A stretch of DNA of 64,000 nt. Source: Dugong dugon. Taxonomy: Eukaryota; Chordata; Mammalia; Sirenia; Dugongidae. Position 1 is the stretch's first letter, and each line of letters opens with the position of its first letter. Shown here piece by piece: positions 12,801 through 21,448 of the stretch. Location: assembly GCA_030035585.1 (NCBI GenBank), contig CM057461.1, positions 1,403,001-1,467,000 on the forward strand, given 5' to 3'. The position numbers and the translations under genes were made by a program. The notes under the pieces were generated by a model. The model saw nothing but the letters and a program-made list of their open reading frames with translations. It had not been told where the DNA came from and ran no database searches.

Positions 12801-15800
12801 TAGTCCTCGTCACAGTCACACTCTGAGGGAGGGACCCTGTCTTCCCCACCCAAGCCAGCCTAGCAAGCCGCCATGAGGGATCAGAGCACTGGCTGAACCC
12901 GCTTTGAACATCTTAGCCCTCAAATGCGCTTCATTTCGGAGGCCACAGGCCAAGAATGAACTAAATTCTGAAAAAGTAGAAATGTGCAAAGGCCGTTTGG
13001 GGTTCAAAGGCTATAACCAGTCTTTGACCCTCAGAGCTCCCGGCAGGCAGCTTTGGGGGAGCTGACGGTAAGGAAGGGCCAGCCCTGCTCTGGCTTTGAG
13101 ACGCTGACAGAAGGGCTGCCGTTGTCTAAGCACAGACGCTACACACTCCCTTTGCTCCCCTCCTGATGAAAACGGGGGCTGCACCTCTCAGAGCGGTCTT
13201 GCAGACTTCAGGGCTGAAAAACGTTTCTTTCAGGCCAGCTATTTGCAACCTATGTTTCAAAGAAGGAATAGAAGACTGAGCTTGGAGGAAATCCCACCCC
13301 AGAATGACACAGGGGGCTGGGCTGGGCTGGGTTGGCTTGGGCGTCGGTCACGGGCCAGCTCCTTCCCCAGCCTGGCGTTGGGTGGGGCTGCTGGCCCCTT
13401 CCTGGGTTTGCCCAAACCTGCCCTTGTGGAAAATGCCCGGGGTCTGGGGACACCTGCCACATTCGTCAATGAGGGGAGACCCTTCTGGCGGTCTGCACAC
13501 TTCCTTGTTTCGTGGTCCCAGCCTACAGCTTCCTTGGTTGAAATTCTTGGGCTGAATTTGCTCAGGAATTAGTCATAGCTTCATAGAGGACACAAGTTCC
13601 AGAATTTTCTATTAATAGAAGCCAGTTTGGGGAAATAAGCCTGGGCCTGAGCCTCCTTATTACTTGAGGAACTGCAGAGGCCCACCATCCCCACATCCAC
13701 ACAGGCACCAGGCTATGGTGTGCCTTGTCCCCGGCCCTTCACCCGAGCCCCTCAGTGTCTGGGTGCTGGGAGAGGCTCACCGTTCCCTCGTAAACACGGG
13801 CACCAGGCTATGGTGCGTCCTGTCCCCGGCCCTTCACCCAAACCACTCGGTGTCTTGGTGCTGAGAGAGGCCTGCTATCACCACATCCACACGGGCACCA
13901 GGCTACGGTGCACCCTGTCCCCAGCCCTCCACCCGAGCCCCTCAGTGTCTGGGTGTTGGGAGAGGCCTGCCGTCCCCTGTCCACACGGGCACCAGGCTAT
14001 GGTGCACTCTGTCCCCAGTCCTCCACGAAGCCCTTCGGTGTCTGGGTGCTGGGAGAGGGGAGGCTGGCTCTCTCATGATGACCCAGTAATATCGGTCATT
14101 CTGGCCCTGGGCTCACTCAGCCGTGCCTCGGGCTGGCCCCCAGTGGGCAGCTTCCAGCTCTTCCAGGTGGTCAATCAAACAAGACGTGGGAAGCAGGGAG
14201 GCAGGGCAGCAGGGGGTCCTGGGGCCTGATGCCCTCCATCCTCCCTCAGGGAGGAGGGTGAATTGATCACATGGCTGGCAGCCCCACCCCCAACGTGGCC
14301 AGATAGATCAGCCATGCAGAGCCAGGCTGAGAAGGTGCTGGAGGACAGGGGTGCTCAGCGCACCCATCTCTGAAGGCAGACGCCCCAGGCTAGGCAGGCG
14401 GCGTGAGTCCAGGGCCATGGGCCACCCAGGCTGAGGACTTAAACTTCCTGTGGGACGGACCTTGGAGCTGGAGTCCTAATTCAGGACAATGACCTCCCCT
14501 CAGGAGGCTCCACCTGCTGCTCCTGCACCTTTCAGCCCTAGCCCCAGGGCCAGGACTGAAACGTCAGTGAATAAGAGGGCTGTGGGGGCTGTGTACCCTG
14601 TGACCCTGCAGGGGTCACCCAACCCTCCCTCGACCCGACCCTGGGGCTGTAGCATCCGGAAGGAAGAGCCTCAGTGCTGTGGGCCCCTCAGCGGCTCCCA
14701 GGACAGGGCCCGCAAGCATCCCTGCCCCCGGTGCTTACAGAGGCAGGTCCCGCACGGTTTTCCCGAAGTCCGGGTCGGCTGTGGTCCTGGGGCCACCGTC
14801 CTTGAGCTGGTGGGTCTCCGATGCTCTCATGACCACGTAGCGCTGGGTACCTGGAAGGGCACATGTGTCAGGGGTCAGCACAACTGCCTGAGCTGGCAGG
14901 TGGCTGTGTCCCATGGGTGCCAGCCCTTCCTGTCATACATTGTGCCTGTCCATGCTCCACCCTCGGTTCGAGGGGACGGCGTGGGACAGCCGTGGGCGAA
15001 GGCACTGCCGAGTGGCCAGCGGAACAGAGGTGAGAGGGTGGGTGGTCGGGGACCAGAGGGAAGAGAAAGGAGGGTAGGGCACTCCCCTGGCTGAAAACAG
15101 CCTCTTCCATAGCCCCAAGGAGTGGATGGGTCCCCAGGGATGACCTGCAGAACAGCAAGGCCAGGCCTCCCACCCTGGGGAGATTGTGACCCAAGACCAT
15201 CCACATGCTTCTCGGTTCAAAACAACCAGGAGGGTACGGGTGTGCTGTGACTCTGCTCGTGTGGGGAGCAGGAAGGGCAGGAAGTGGGGTGTCTGTTCCC
15301 GCACAGACTCAGGGGAGCGGGACACCCACCTGGCAGCTGCCGCGGGTAGCCGAGGATGGGGATGGCAGTGAGGAAGGCAGCGGCCCCAGCGCCCAGGAAG
15401 CCGATCCACCAGGCACCAACCCACAGCGGGCTCTCTGTGGTCAGCTCCGTCCTGGGGAGAGACAGTGGGCTGCAGTCAATGCTCGCGGCAACAAGGGTCC
15501 TCTGCTTCCGCACACTGGGCACCCTTTCGGCTCTTTCCATAGCGGACGTGGCAGCCCCTCTGCACACTGGTCTGCCAGCCCCGTGGCACAGTGGGCCTAT
15601 GGCCCAGAGCAGCCTCCCTGCCACTCGGCCTCCCCTGGTGGCCGGGGACCAGGTCCCCTCTCCCTCTGTCTGTCTCTGACTCTCTCTGTCTCTCTAGCAT
15701 CACAAATAAAGGTGCAAGGAAGCAGAAGAAACACAAGGATTCCACACAGGCAGTAGGAAAACCCACCGTAGATCCCAAAGGGATCCAGAGAAATTGTGAC

Positions 15801-18479
15801 TACATCTCAGGAAGCTTCCAGAAAACCCCTGAGCCTCGGCTGCTGTCTACCAGCGCTGCCTCCCTCAGGCCTCACCAACAGACCCCCAAAGCCCCCCGGG
15901 GCCATTCAGGTGCAGGCCCTGGTGCCCTCCTGCCCTGGAGTCCCCCTGTGCCCTCTAGGGCTCTGAACAGCTCGGTGGTGCCCACCAGCCCGGACTCCCC
16001 ACCACACACAGCCAGGCCAGAGACCTCCCAGGTGTGCAGGCCGCTCTGGGCACAGACGTGGTCACTCACCGCCTGCCCACCTCCGTGTAGATGTTCAGCA
16101 GGGTGCCCCCCACCAGGTAGCCGGCCGCGGGGCCAAGGGTGGCCGCAGTGTAGAAGATGGCTTTGAAGGGAACACACGGTCAGGGCCGCCGGCCGCCCTG
16201 GGTGCACGGTCAGGGCCGCCGGCCGCCCTGGGTGCACGGTCAGGGCCGCCGGCCGCCCTGGGTGCACGGTCAGGGCCGCCGGCCGCCCTGGGTGCACGGT
16301 CAGGGCCGCCGGCCGCCCTGGGTGCACGGTCAGGGCCGCCGGCCGCCCTGGGTGCACGGTCAGGGCCGCCGGCCGCCCTGGGTGCACGGTCAGGGCTGCC
16401 GGCCACCCTGGGTACATGGGGTGCAGACACAGCTCACAGCTACACCCCAACACGGGGGGGGTCCACACCCTTACACGGGGGACCTGCGCCCTTACACGGG
16501 GAGCCAGCACCCTGACACTGGGGGCCCGCACCCTGACATGGGGGTCCTGCGCCCTTACACAGGGGGCTGTGCTCTTACACGAGGGGCTGCACCCTTACAT
16601 GTGGAGCCCGCGCCCCGACACATGGAGTCCGCACCCTGACACGGGGTTCCCGTGCCCTTACACAGGGGGACTGCGCCCTGGCACGGGGGTCCTGCGCCCT
16701 TACACAGGGGGCCCGCACCCTGACACGGGGGGCCTGCGCCCTTACATGGGGGGCCCACGCCCCAACACAGGAACTCAGCTGTGACACGCAGAGTCCATCT
16801 CCTAAGAGAAGCCCCACCCTGCTGTCCAGTTGCCCTTTGTCATGGGCCCAAAGGGGTCCTTCCTGGGGGCTGGGGGGAGCACAAAGCTGAAGCTCAGGAT
16901 GGCCAGCAGGGCTCACTGCCATAGCCCAGGGGAGGGGAGAGCAGGGTCCCAGACATGCTGGGGGCTTCTGCACTAGCTTCAACAACTACGAGATGGGCTC
17001 TGGGGTTAAGTGAAGCCTGAGCACTGTCCATAAGCCCACACCTGGCAATGACGCTGCTGCCTTTGATTCATTAGGTACAAATCTTCACGGATGTAAACAG
17101 CCTGGAATGGTTTTGTTTTTCTGCTTAGAGTCCTCACTCTCCAAGCCTAACACCTCCAGGATTCCCTCCACCCTCCCCTCCTGCTTCCAGACCCCAAGAA
17201 GAGCTGGTGCGTAAGGGGAGACCTGAGAATGTTCCAGGAGGTCTGTCCCTGGACACTCATCTGCACCCAAGAGTCTCATCCCCAGGTAGATGTGCTGGGG
17301 GCACCTGAGGGCCACAGCAGGAAGGGACGGCACCAGCTTCTCGGCTGCTACCCAATCCGCACAGGCCCTCTGCCAGTGTGTGACCAGGGTGGGTGCACTG
17401 TGATCAATCCCTGCCAGGCAGCCGGGCAGGCAGTGTCCAAGACTGTGTCATTGCTGCAGGAGCTTCAGATGAAGGCAGCACTCTTTCCCTCACCTGTGCC
17501 CCAGGTGAGACAAGAGGCCCTCACCTGCTGTCACAGAGGAACACCCAGACCCCAGGAGGCCACGTGGGCAGAGGGCTTGGACGGGGTAAGGCTGGCATTG
17601 TCAATGGCACTATCACAGGGTCCAAAGAGGAGGAAGCATAGTCCCACCTGCCTGCCCAGCCATCTGTCCCCACCGGCACCACTCACCAATGTAGACAGGC
17701 GAGTAGCTGGACTTGATGTTCTCATCCAGGTAGGTGACGCCCAGTGTGTACAGAGGCGTGGCGCCAGCACCGTGCAGGAACTGGCCCAGCATGAAGACCA
17801 GCTGGTAGTGGGACAGGCCCGAGGTGCTGTCCGTGCAGGCCGTGCTGCGGTTGCCCTGGCAGGTGGCCACCTCCTTGGCCGCCACCGCCTTGTAATGGCC
17901 AGCGGTGAAGTGGGGCAGTGCGAAGATGAAGGAGCCCAGGCCCATAAGCATCACGCCCCAGCCCAGCCAGCGGGGCTTGTGGCCGGAGCCGCCGAAGTAG
18001 CTGGCAAAGATGAGGCAGATGCAGGCGGCAATGTCATAGGCGCTGGCCACCAGGCCGCTCTGGTAGCTGTGCAGATCAAAGCGCCGCTCAATGGAGGTGA
18101 TAACGGTGTTGATGAAGCCGTTCACTGTCATGCCTTGCAGGAAGGACGCCAGGCACAGGAAGAGCAGCACGCCCCGCGGCGTGTTGAAGGCCTGCAGGCA
18201 CTCGGGCGTGAAGTCCCACCAGCCACAGGCCGTGCCTGGTGGCCCCGTGGACACATAGCGTACCTCAGAGTTTGAACCCTGGCCTTGCTTCCCAGCCCTC
18301 GGCTCGCACAAGGGCCTGCTGCAGGGGTCCAGGGCACTGCTGCCCGTAGGCGTGGCCAGGGACGCTCTCTGGCTGGGGGGTGTGCGGTCGAAGCCAGCGT
18401 CGGTGGCTGAGGGGGAGCTGGGGAAGGTGAGCTGGGGCATGGAGGCAAAGGGCCTGTCCCCCGTAGGGTGTTGGGGCAT
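3648..18479 (-). CDS. SLCO4A1: SLCO4A1, solute carrier organic anion transporter 4A1 (OATP4A1), whole coding span
   Basis: Eleven coding exons on the minus strand join in phase to 2187 nt, 728 residues plus stop; the human protein is 722 by memory. Segments: 18479-17687, 16160-16070, 15451-15330, 14850-14739, 10621-10467, 9553-9358, 7955-7790, 7687-7515, 7236-7172, 6420-6272, 3812-3648. The product is a 12-helix plasma-membrane carrier for sodium-independent uptake of organic anions; the human orthologue carries thyroid hormones, prostaglandins and conjugated steroids. Visible hallmarks are a ~100-residue cytosolic N-terminus, the OATP signature W-V-G-A-W-W-x-G-F-L (305-314), and a cysteine-rich Kazal-like loop between helices 9 and 10 (C503-C573, ten cysteines). 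Identity rests on near-continuous similarity to human SLCO4A1 and matching exon structure. No frameshift or stop is present, so the gene looks functional. Confidence 0.97.
4030..4510 (+). mobile_element. MaLR-type LTR (MLT1-like), plus orientation
   Basis: Diagnostic phrases in order are TGTGTCCCCC, AGTCCTGACC, GGAAATAGGGTCTTTGCAG, AGGGTGGGCCCC and CTTCAGGCCTCCAGA. They match the ancient mammalian MaLR (MLT1) LTR as I remember it. It lies antisense within intron 11. Subfamily and exact ends are uncertain. Confidence 0.7.
5134..5275 (+). mobile_element. AfroSINE
   Basis: The tRNA-like head CTCTGGTGGCACAGTGGTT is followed by GCTCGGCTGCTAAC and B-box-like GGTTCGAACCC. The body is shortened and ends near GAGTCGGAACGGCAA and a T-rich tail. 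This family is restricted to Afrotheria. Confidence 0.88.
5995..6232. repeat. Minisatellite, ~25-bp unit, about nine copies, next to exon 11
   Basis: The core GGGGAGAACCCGGGTCAG repeats with single-base changes and unit lengths of about 21-26 bp. The most regular part is 6065-6232. The array ends about 40 nt from the exon 11 donor, inside intron 11. Confidence 0.88.
6272..6420 (-). CDS. SLCO4A1: SLCO4A1 exon 11
   Basis: The acceptor is CTCTCTCTGCAG and the donor GTGAGC. It encodes residues 625-674: the [14 protein letters not shown] end of helix 11, the extracellular loop with two cysteines (C-G-V-Q-G-S-C), and the start of helix 12 ([12 protein letters not shown]). The phase fits both neighbours. 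Confidence 0.96.
6503..6681 (-). mobile_element. AfroSINE, minus orientation
   Basis: It reads as the reverse complement of the family: GACTCACAGAGACCCTATAG, CCATGGGGTTTCC, TTTGAACC and CACTGCACCTCCAGGGCTC at the head. It lies in intron 10 in the sense orientation of SLCO4A1. Confidence 0.9.
6812..7030 (+). mobile_element. AfroSINE variant, plus orientation
   Basis: The head GAGTCCCTGGGTCCTGCAAA is diverged. The body has TTCGAGTCCACCCAGAGGC, CAGCCACTGAAAATCCTATG and a tail ending TTTTTGGTTT. The same body type recurs near 37.8 kb and 51.5 kb, so this appears to be a distinct subfamily. Confidence 0.82.
7172..7236 (-). CDS. SLCO4A1: SLCO4A1 exon 10
   Basis: A 65-nt exon with acceptor CTTCCTTACAG and donor GTACTG, the weakest donor of the gene. 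It encodes residues 603-624: [22 protein letters not shown], the conserved loop into helix 11. The second cysteine (C606) and R608 differ from my memory of the human protein (Arg and Pro). Confidence 0.95.
7515..7687 (-). CDS. SLCO4A1: SLCO4A1 exon 9
   Basis: The acceptor is GCTCCCCAG and the donor GTAAGA. It encodes residues 546-602 plus two bases: the last four Kazal-loop cysteines (C550, C552, C569, C573), an N-F-S glycosylation sequon (556-558), then helix 10 ([15 protein letters not shown]) and the A-L-T-A-T-L motif. Confidence 0.96.
7790..7955 (-). CDS. SLCO4A1: SLCO4A1 exon 8
   Basis: The acceptor is CCCTCCACAG and the donor GTGAGT; intron 8 after it is only 102 nt. It encodes residues 490-545, the first six Kazal-like loop cysteines (C503, C507, C509, C518, C529, C533) with the V-C-G-S-N-G-V-M-Y core. 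This disulfide-rich extracellular loop is typical of OATPs and needed for surface expression in studied members. Confidence 0.96.
8183..8378 (-). mobile_element. AfroSINE, minus orientation
   Basis: It begins TTGTTGCTGGCTGGG and continues with GACTCATAGCGACCCATG, AGTAGAACTGCCCATAGGG, GTTCGAACCGATGACC and CTTTTGGTTAGCAGCTAAGC. These are the antisense body and head of the family. Confidence 0.9.
8546..8620. repeat. CA-rich microsatellite
   Basis: (CA)n with ATG and GTG interruptions inside intron 7. Confidence 0.85.
9358..9553 (-). CDS. SLCO4A1: SLCO4A1 exon 7
   Basis: The acceptor is CTCCCCAG and the donor GTAAGT. It encodes residues 425-489: the glycine-rich helix 8 ([18 protein letters not shown]), helix 9 (V-K-F-C-L-L-C-T...F-F-I-F-F-L) and the start of the large extracellular loop. 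Confidence 0.96.
9554..10466 (-). other. SLCO4A1: SLCO4A1 intron 6
   Basis: GTGAGA donor at 10466 to CTCCCCAG acceptor. GC-rich unique sequence. I see no transposon, RNA gene or second coding region. Confidence 0.75.
10467..10621 (-). CDS. SLCO4A1: SLCO4A1 exon 6
   Basis: The acceptor is CCGTCCAG and the donor GTGAGA. It encodes residues 373-424: [12 protein letters not shown], helix 7 ([16 protein letters not shown]) and the [13 protein letters not shown] lead into helix 8, almost identical to the human protein. Confidence 0.97.
11155..11305. repeat. Tandem repeat, ~55-bp unit, about three copies
   Basis: The phrase CCCCCTTCCTGAGGACC recurs at roughly 11192, 11233 and 11280 (last copy slightly shortened), with GGGGGCACCC and GGGGCCC variants between. 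Confidence 0.75.
11530..11960 (+). mobile_element. MaLR-type LTR (MLT1-like)
   Basis: Features in order are CCCCAAAAAGATAGGCTGAAG, TTTGGAAACAGG, TTATAAGGAAAGAAGAGACA, AGAAGCTAGGAAGGCC, CTCGGCCTCCAGGCTG and TTTGTTAGAGCAGC. It is antisense to SLCO4A1 in intron 5. Confidence 0.72.
12440..12660. repeat. Minisatellite, ~38-bp unit, about six copies
   Basis: The core CTCCCATCACCCACTGACA alternates with CACCGACAGG forms, followed by a GGGGCTCGGTGT-type spacer. It lies in intron 5 and shows clear unit-to-unit variation. Confidence 0.88.
13690..14065. repeat. Minisatellite, ~95-bp unit, four copies
   Basis: GCACCAGGCTATGGTG recurs near 13706, 13800, 13896 and 13989. Each is followed by CTGTCCCC and TCAGTGTCTGGGTGCTGGGA. 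It lies in intron 5. Confidence 0.9.
14739..14850 (-). CDS. SLCO4A1: SLCO4A1 exon 5
   Basis: The acceptor is GCCCTTCCAG and the donor GTAAGC. It encodes residues 336-372, the cytosolic loop between helices 6 and 7 ([11 protein letters not shown]...[10 protein letters not shown]). It is the least conserved exon after the N-terminus, as expected for a loop. Confidence 0.95.
14851..15329 (-). other. SLCO4A1: SLCO4A1 intron 4
   Basis: GTGGGT donor at 15329 to CCTTCCAG acceptor. Unique GC-rich sequence with no feature that I can identify. Confidence 0.75.
15330..15451 (-). CDS. SLCO4A1: SLCO4A1 exon 4 (OATP signature exon)
   Basis: The acceptor is TCTCCCCAG and the donor GTGGGT. It encodes residues 295-335, including the family signature [13 protein letters not shown] (302-314) at the extracellular start of helix 6, then [18 protein letters not shown]. 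Confidence 0.97.
15452..16069 (-). other. SLCO4A1: SLCO4A1 intron 3
   Basis: GTGAGT donor at 16069. It holds a short TCTCTCTGTC-type simple repeat (about 15655-15700). Otherwise it is unique sequence. Confidence 0.75.
16070..16160 (-). CDS. SLCO4A1: SLCO4A1 exon 3
   Basis: A 91-nt exon with acceptor TTCCCTTCAAAG and donor GTGAGT. It encodes residues 265-294: [22 protein letters not shown], helix 5, then N-I-Y-T-E-V-G-R. The acceptor has a short pyrimidine tract because a 30-bp minisatellite begins about ten bases upstream of it. Confidence 0.96.
16171..16410. repeat. GC-rich minisatellite, 30-bp unit, eight copies, abutting the exon 3 acceptor
   Basis: Six identical 30-bp units (16201-16380) are flanked by one variant at each end. 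The unit contains CAGGGCCGCCGGCCGCCCTG on the plus strand. On the sense strand of SLCO4A1 each unit carries CCCTGACC, a good branch-point match, and a CCCAG. The 30-bp period keeps all six frames open and makes spurious Gly/Pro/Arg-rich ORFs. Confidence 0.97.
16441..16785. repeat. Second minisatellite in intron 2, ~24-bp unit
   Basis: About fourteen degenerate units alternate CCCTTACACGGGGG and CACCCTGACACGGGG, joined by GCCTGCG or GCCCGCA. It lies directly beside the 30-bp array and may have expanded from related GC-rich sequence. Confidence 0.9.
17687..18479 (-). CDS. SLCO4A1: SLCO4A1 exon 2, coding part (start codon)
   Basis: It encodes residues 1-264. The ATG at 18479-18477 is chosen because M-P-x-H aligns with the human start and -3 is G; a second in-frame Met is at residue 14. 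The first ~100 residues are a Ser/Pro-rich cytosolic tail. Helix 1 is about 103-122 ([18 protein letters not shown]), followed by [11 protein letters not shown], helix 2 around 141-163, helix 3 around 171-190 and helix 4 around 225-250. A glycosylation sequon N-R-S lies at 210-212 in the second extracellular loop. The exon ends in S-P-V-Y-I and GTGAGT. Confidence 0.97.
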
Positions 18480-18566
18480 CCCCGAACCGTGCTGGGCCTT
18501 CAGATTCGGCAACAGGGGGCCGTCAGTTGCGTTCAAGGGGCTGAGCACAGCTAGGTGTTGTGTGTT
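18480..18566 (-). other. SLCO4A1: SLCO4A1 exon 2, 5' UTR part
   Basis: The best acceptor upstream of the ATG is TTCTTCCTACAG ending at 18567, giving 87 nt of 5' UTR in exon 2. The coding frame stays open through it but holds no earlier ATG. The acceptor choice is by consensus only. Confidence 0.7.
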
Positions 18567-18804
18567 CTGTAGGAAGAATTTCTGGTTAGTGAACCTGCAT
18601 CTACCCACACACACGTTCTCATCACAGTGAACGTTCCAGACCCTGTCAGCTTGGGGCAGCAATGGCTCTGCCTGCCCAGTGTCCACAGTCCAGAGGGCTT
18701 CACCCTCTCTGACCCAGGCCCACGCCACCAGATGTCGAGTCTCCCGGACCCAGGATCCGCTCTGGGATGGTCCACACCGGCCGGACAAGGGCTCTCAATT
18801 CCAG

Positions 18805-18885
18805 CATCCTCATCAGAACCACCATCCTTGTTATCAGAACCGGCGCCATCCTTATCAGAACCTGTGCCCTTGTCAGAACTGCCCA
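18805..18885. repeat. Short tandem repeat, ~26-bp unit, four copies
   Basis: CATCAGAACC / TTATCAGAACC / TTGTCAGAACT recur with CATCCTTG-like spacers. Confidence 0.7.
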
Positions 18886-19574
18886 AGAGGGCAAACATTT
18901 TCCCAGGGCTGCAGGGCTGTGGTGGGCAAGGAGCAGGTGTGGAGCCGGTAGCAGCAGGGCTGGAAGCAGCTAAAGCACCCTGATAGGCTTGCTGGGGAAG
19001 CCCAGCTCCCCCCGAGACACACCCCACATTGTGCATCAAACCTGACCTTAGGCCTGCTTGCCCCGGGAAGCTCCTGGCACCCTGGCACGAAAAGGAAATC
19101 CTTCCTAGTCCAAAGTTCAGAGGGCATGGACATGAGGAAAGAAGGGAGCTCACTGCAGGGGTCTCCTCAGACCCCAAGAAGAGCCTGGGGGGTCCTGACA
19201 TGCTCGGGAGCTGCTGGTGGGGCCAGTTCTCAAAACGCCAAACCAGGCAACAGTCTTCCAAAGTTCTGTGGTCAAGCCAACAATAACCATGTGCAAACCC
19301 CATCTTTCTGTCAAACTCCCCACAGCCCACCTCTGTCCTGCCCCCAATCCAGCCCCCAATGCCCGTCTGCCCACTGACCCCAAGGAACCAGCCCCTGTGG
19401 AGTAAACTCCTCCAGCGCCCGCATGCCCCACGCCTATATTTAGAGAAGGAGGCACCCACTGCCAGGTAGCAAAGCCTTCCAAACACCATCTGTCCACGTT
19501 CTACTTCGTGTGACTAAGGTCAGGCTCTGCTTCAGACCCACAGATGTGCTGGGCCTGCGCTGGGCCTGCACTGG

Positions 19575-19985
19575 GCAGGATGGTGGCTCCCAAAAGATGT
19601 GTCCACCCAGAACCACGAATGGGGGCTCATTTGGAGAAAGGTCTGTCTTAGTCTCCAGGGGCTGCCGTAACAAAGTACCACAGAGTGGGTGGCTTCAAAG
19701 AACAGAAAAGGATTGTCTCACAGTTCCGGAGGCTGGGAGTCTGAGATCAGGGTGCTGGCCGTGTTGGTTCCTTCTGAGGCTCTGAGGGACAGTCTCTCCC
19801 ATGCCTCTGTCTCAGCTTCTGCTGGCTCCCAGCAATCCGTGGCATTCCTTGGGTCATACACGCATCTTCACATCTGTGTCTCCGTGTCTGTCACCCTGCC
19901 CCAGTGTGACCTCATGTTAACCTAACTGATCACACCTGCAAAGACGCTATTTCCAAACGATAGTCACACACTTGGAGCTCAAGTA
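19575..19985 (-). mobile_element. MaLR-type LTR, minus orientation, beside a plus-orientation fragment
   Basis: 19647-19985 reads antisense MLT1-like: GCTGCCGTAACAAAGTACCA, GGGTGGCTTCAAA, CTCACAGTTCCGGAGGCTGG and CTGCAAAGACGCTATTTCC. The 70 bp before it (CCCAAAAGATGTGTCCAC, CATTTGGAGAAAGG) read as a plus-orientation piece of the same family, so two copies meet head to head. Confidence 0.65.
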
Positions 19986-20315
19986 AGTCTCTGGGAGGCT
20001 GTGCTCCTCTGAGGGCTTGGGGCAGATGCAGCTGGGCCAGAACCAGCCAGCTTTGAAGAACACCACTCACTGTGATGTTCTAGCACGGCTGTCCCTGTGA
20101 CCCTGCACATGGCATGCTGGCGGTGAGCTCTCACACCTGGCCAGGCCCTGCAGGGAGGATGAGGTCCATCTGATGGATGAGGGGAGTGGCCCAAGGGATC
20201 AGTAACCTGCCTGGGTACACAGAGACAGCCAGCCACAGACAGGACTCAACTCAAGCGGGCTGTGAGCATCACAGCTGGCCCCAAACATGTCACTGAAATG
20301 CCAAGCCCCAAACTT

Positions 20316-20361
20316 GGGCATTCAACATGGCACATGGTTTCCTTGGGCATTTAACACAGGC
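20316..20361. repeat. Left part of an interrupted tandem repeat
   Basis: GGGCATTCAACATGG and GGGCATTTAACACAGG alternate. The same units resume at 21449 after the LTR-like element. Confidence 0.65.
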
Positions 20362-21448
20362 TATGGTATGATGAATTGCTTTTATATGGCCTTTCTCCCA
20401 TAGTCTTGTGACTCCTACAAAATGATTGGGTGAGACTACGCAAATAAGGTGCTTGTGGCTCACTGAGGGGATTGGACAGCTTGCTACTAATGCAAATAAG
20501 AAGCATGAAATGCCTGTGGGGGTGGGGCCATGCAAATGAGGTGTACGGAACCCTAATGAGGGGATTGGTCAGTTTTGCCATCCCAGTAGGCTTAAAAGAG
20601 AGCCAATCCCGGAGCAGAGGGGGGACCTCACTACCACCAAGAGAGAAGAGGCAGGAGAAGTGTGTGTCCTTTGGACCCAGGTCTCTATGCTGAGAACCCC
20701 TTAGACCCAGGAGACAGGGAGACAGCTGTAACGTCAGAGATGGCACAAGACAGCGAGAAGCAGCCGGAAAGAAGCAGCGGCAGCAGAACAAGGAGATCAG
20801 CAGGAGACAGCGTGGTGGGTCCCCAGCCCACAGAGCGAGAGAGCTGTGTCTTTGGGCAGGAGGTTTCCTGGAAGAGTGGGGTTCCTCCAGGTACTTGTCA
20901 GTGGAGCTAGGCTGGCTGACCCATGGAGCCAGAGAGCTGAGGGCCTTTGGGCTGAGGCTTACTGGCAGAGTGAAGTGCCCCCAGGCTCTTATTGGCAGAG
21001 CTAAAGAGCTTTATAACACCTGCCCAAGCAGGGCAGAGGCCAGGCCTGCCCAAGAGGCCTGAGGGGCCGAGGGCTGAGAGGCCAAGGGCCAGGGAGAAGC
21101 CTGTCTGTGGGCACAACCGAGAAGCTGTCCTGACCGAAAAACTATATCCTGAGTTGTTCCTGATCCTGAATTTTAACCTGTTGCTTCCCTAATAAACCCC
21201 ATAATAGTGAGTATTGTCTGTGAGTCTTGTGTGGCTATTACAATGAATTATCAAATCCAGCAGAGAAGTGAAGAGTGCCGTAGGAGGGACGGTTGGTATC
21301 AGAAACGGTAAAAAGTTCGGAGAGAGGAAGTATGTCTGACCTCCATGTCATAGAAATCAACTTTGGGCTATTGATGCTGATGGTGACTCTCTCTGCCCCT
21401 TGTGAAGTTACAGGGGGTCAGCACCCTCATCACGCCATTTTTACATGT
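20362..21448 (+). mobile_element. LTR-like element (probable Afrotherian ERV/LTR) inserted in a tandem array
   Basis: The 5' part alternates three ATTGG boxes (20425, 20471, 20564) with octamer-type sites: ACGCAAAT (20438) and exact ATGCAAAT (20490, 20530). A TATA-like CTTAAAAG lies near 20591 and a polyadenylation signal AATAAA at 21191, followed by a GT-rich stretch. This layout (enhancer, TATA, AATAAA) is that of an LTR. I do not know the family name and see no clear target-site duplication. Confidence 0.6.

Larger units (their letters stand above)
10622..14738 (-). other. SLCO4A1: SLCO4A1 intron 5
   Basis: GTAAGC donor at 14738. It contains a three-copy ~55-bp tandem (about 11155-11305), a MaLR-type LTR (about 11530-11960), a ~38-bp minisatellite (about 12440-12660) and a four-copy ~95-bp repeat (about 13690-14065). 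The remaining sequence (12661-13689, 14066-14738) is unique and GC-rich, with no gene seen. Confidence 0.8.
16161..17686 (-). other. SLCO4A1: SLCO4A1 intron 2
   Basis: GTGAGT donor at 17686. About 40% of the intron is the two minisatellites at its 3' end. The remaining 16786-17686 is unique sequence with no separate gene; an antisense open frame there simply runs on from exon 2. Confidence 0.85.

Noticed and set aside
16095..16639. Gly/Arg/Pro decapeptide-repeat ORFs on both strands
   Set aside because: The 30-bp intronic minisatellite is a multiple of three and open in all frames; not part of any exon.
17229..18275. 348-codon plus-strand ORF antisense to SLCO4A1 exon 2
   Set aside because: It is the shadow of a long, GC-rich coding exon on the other strand and runs through the intron 2 donor; no domain recognised.
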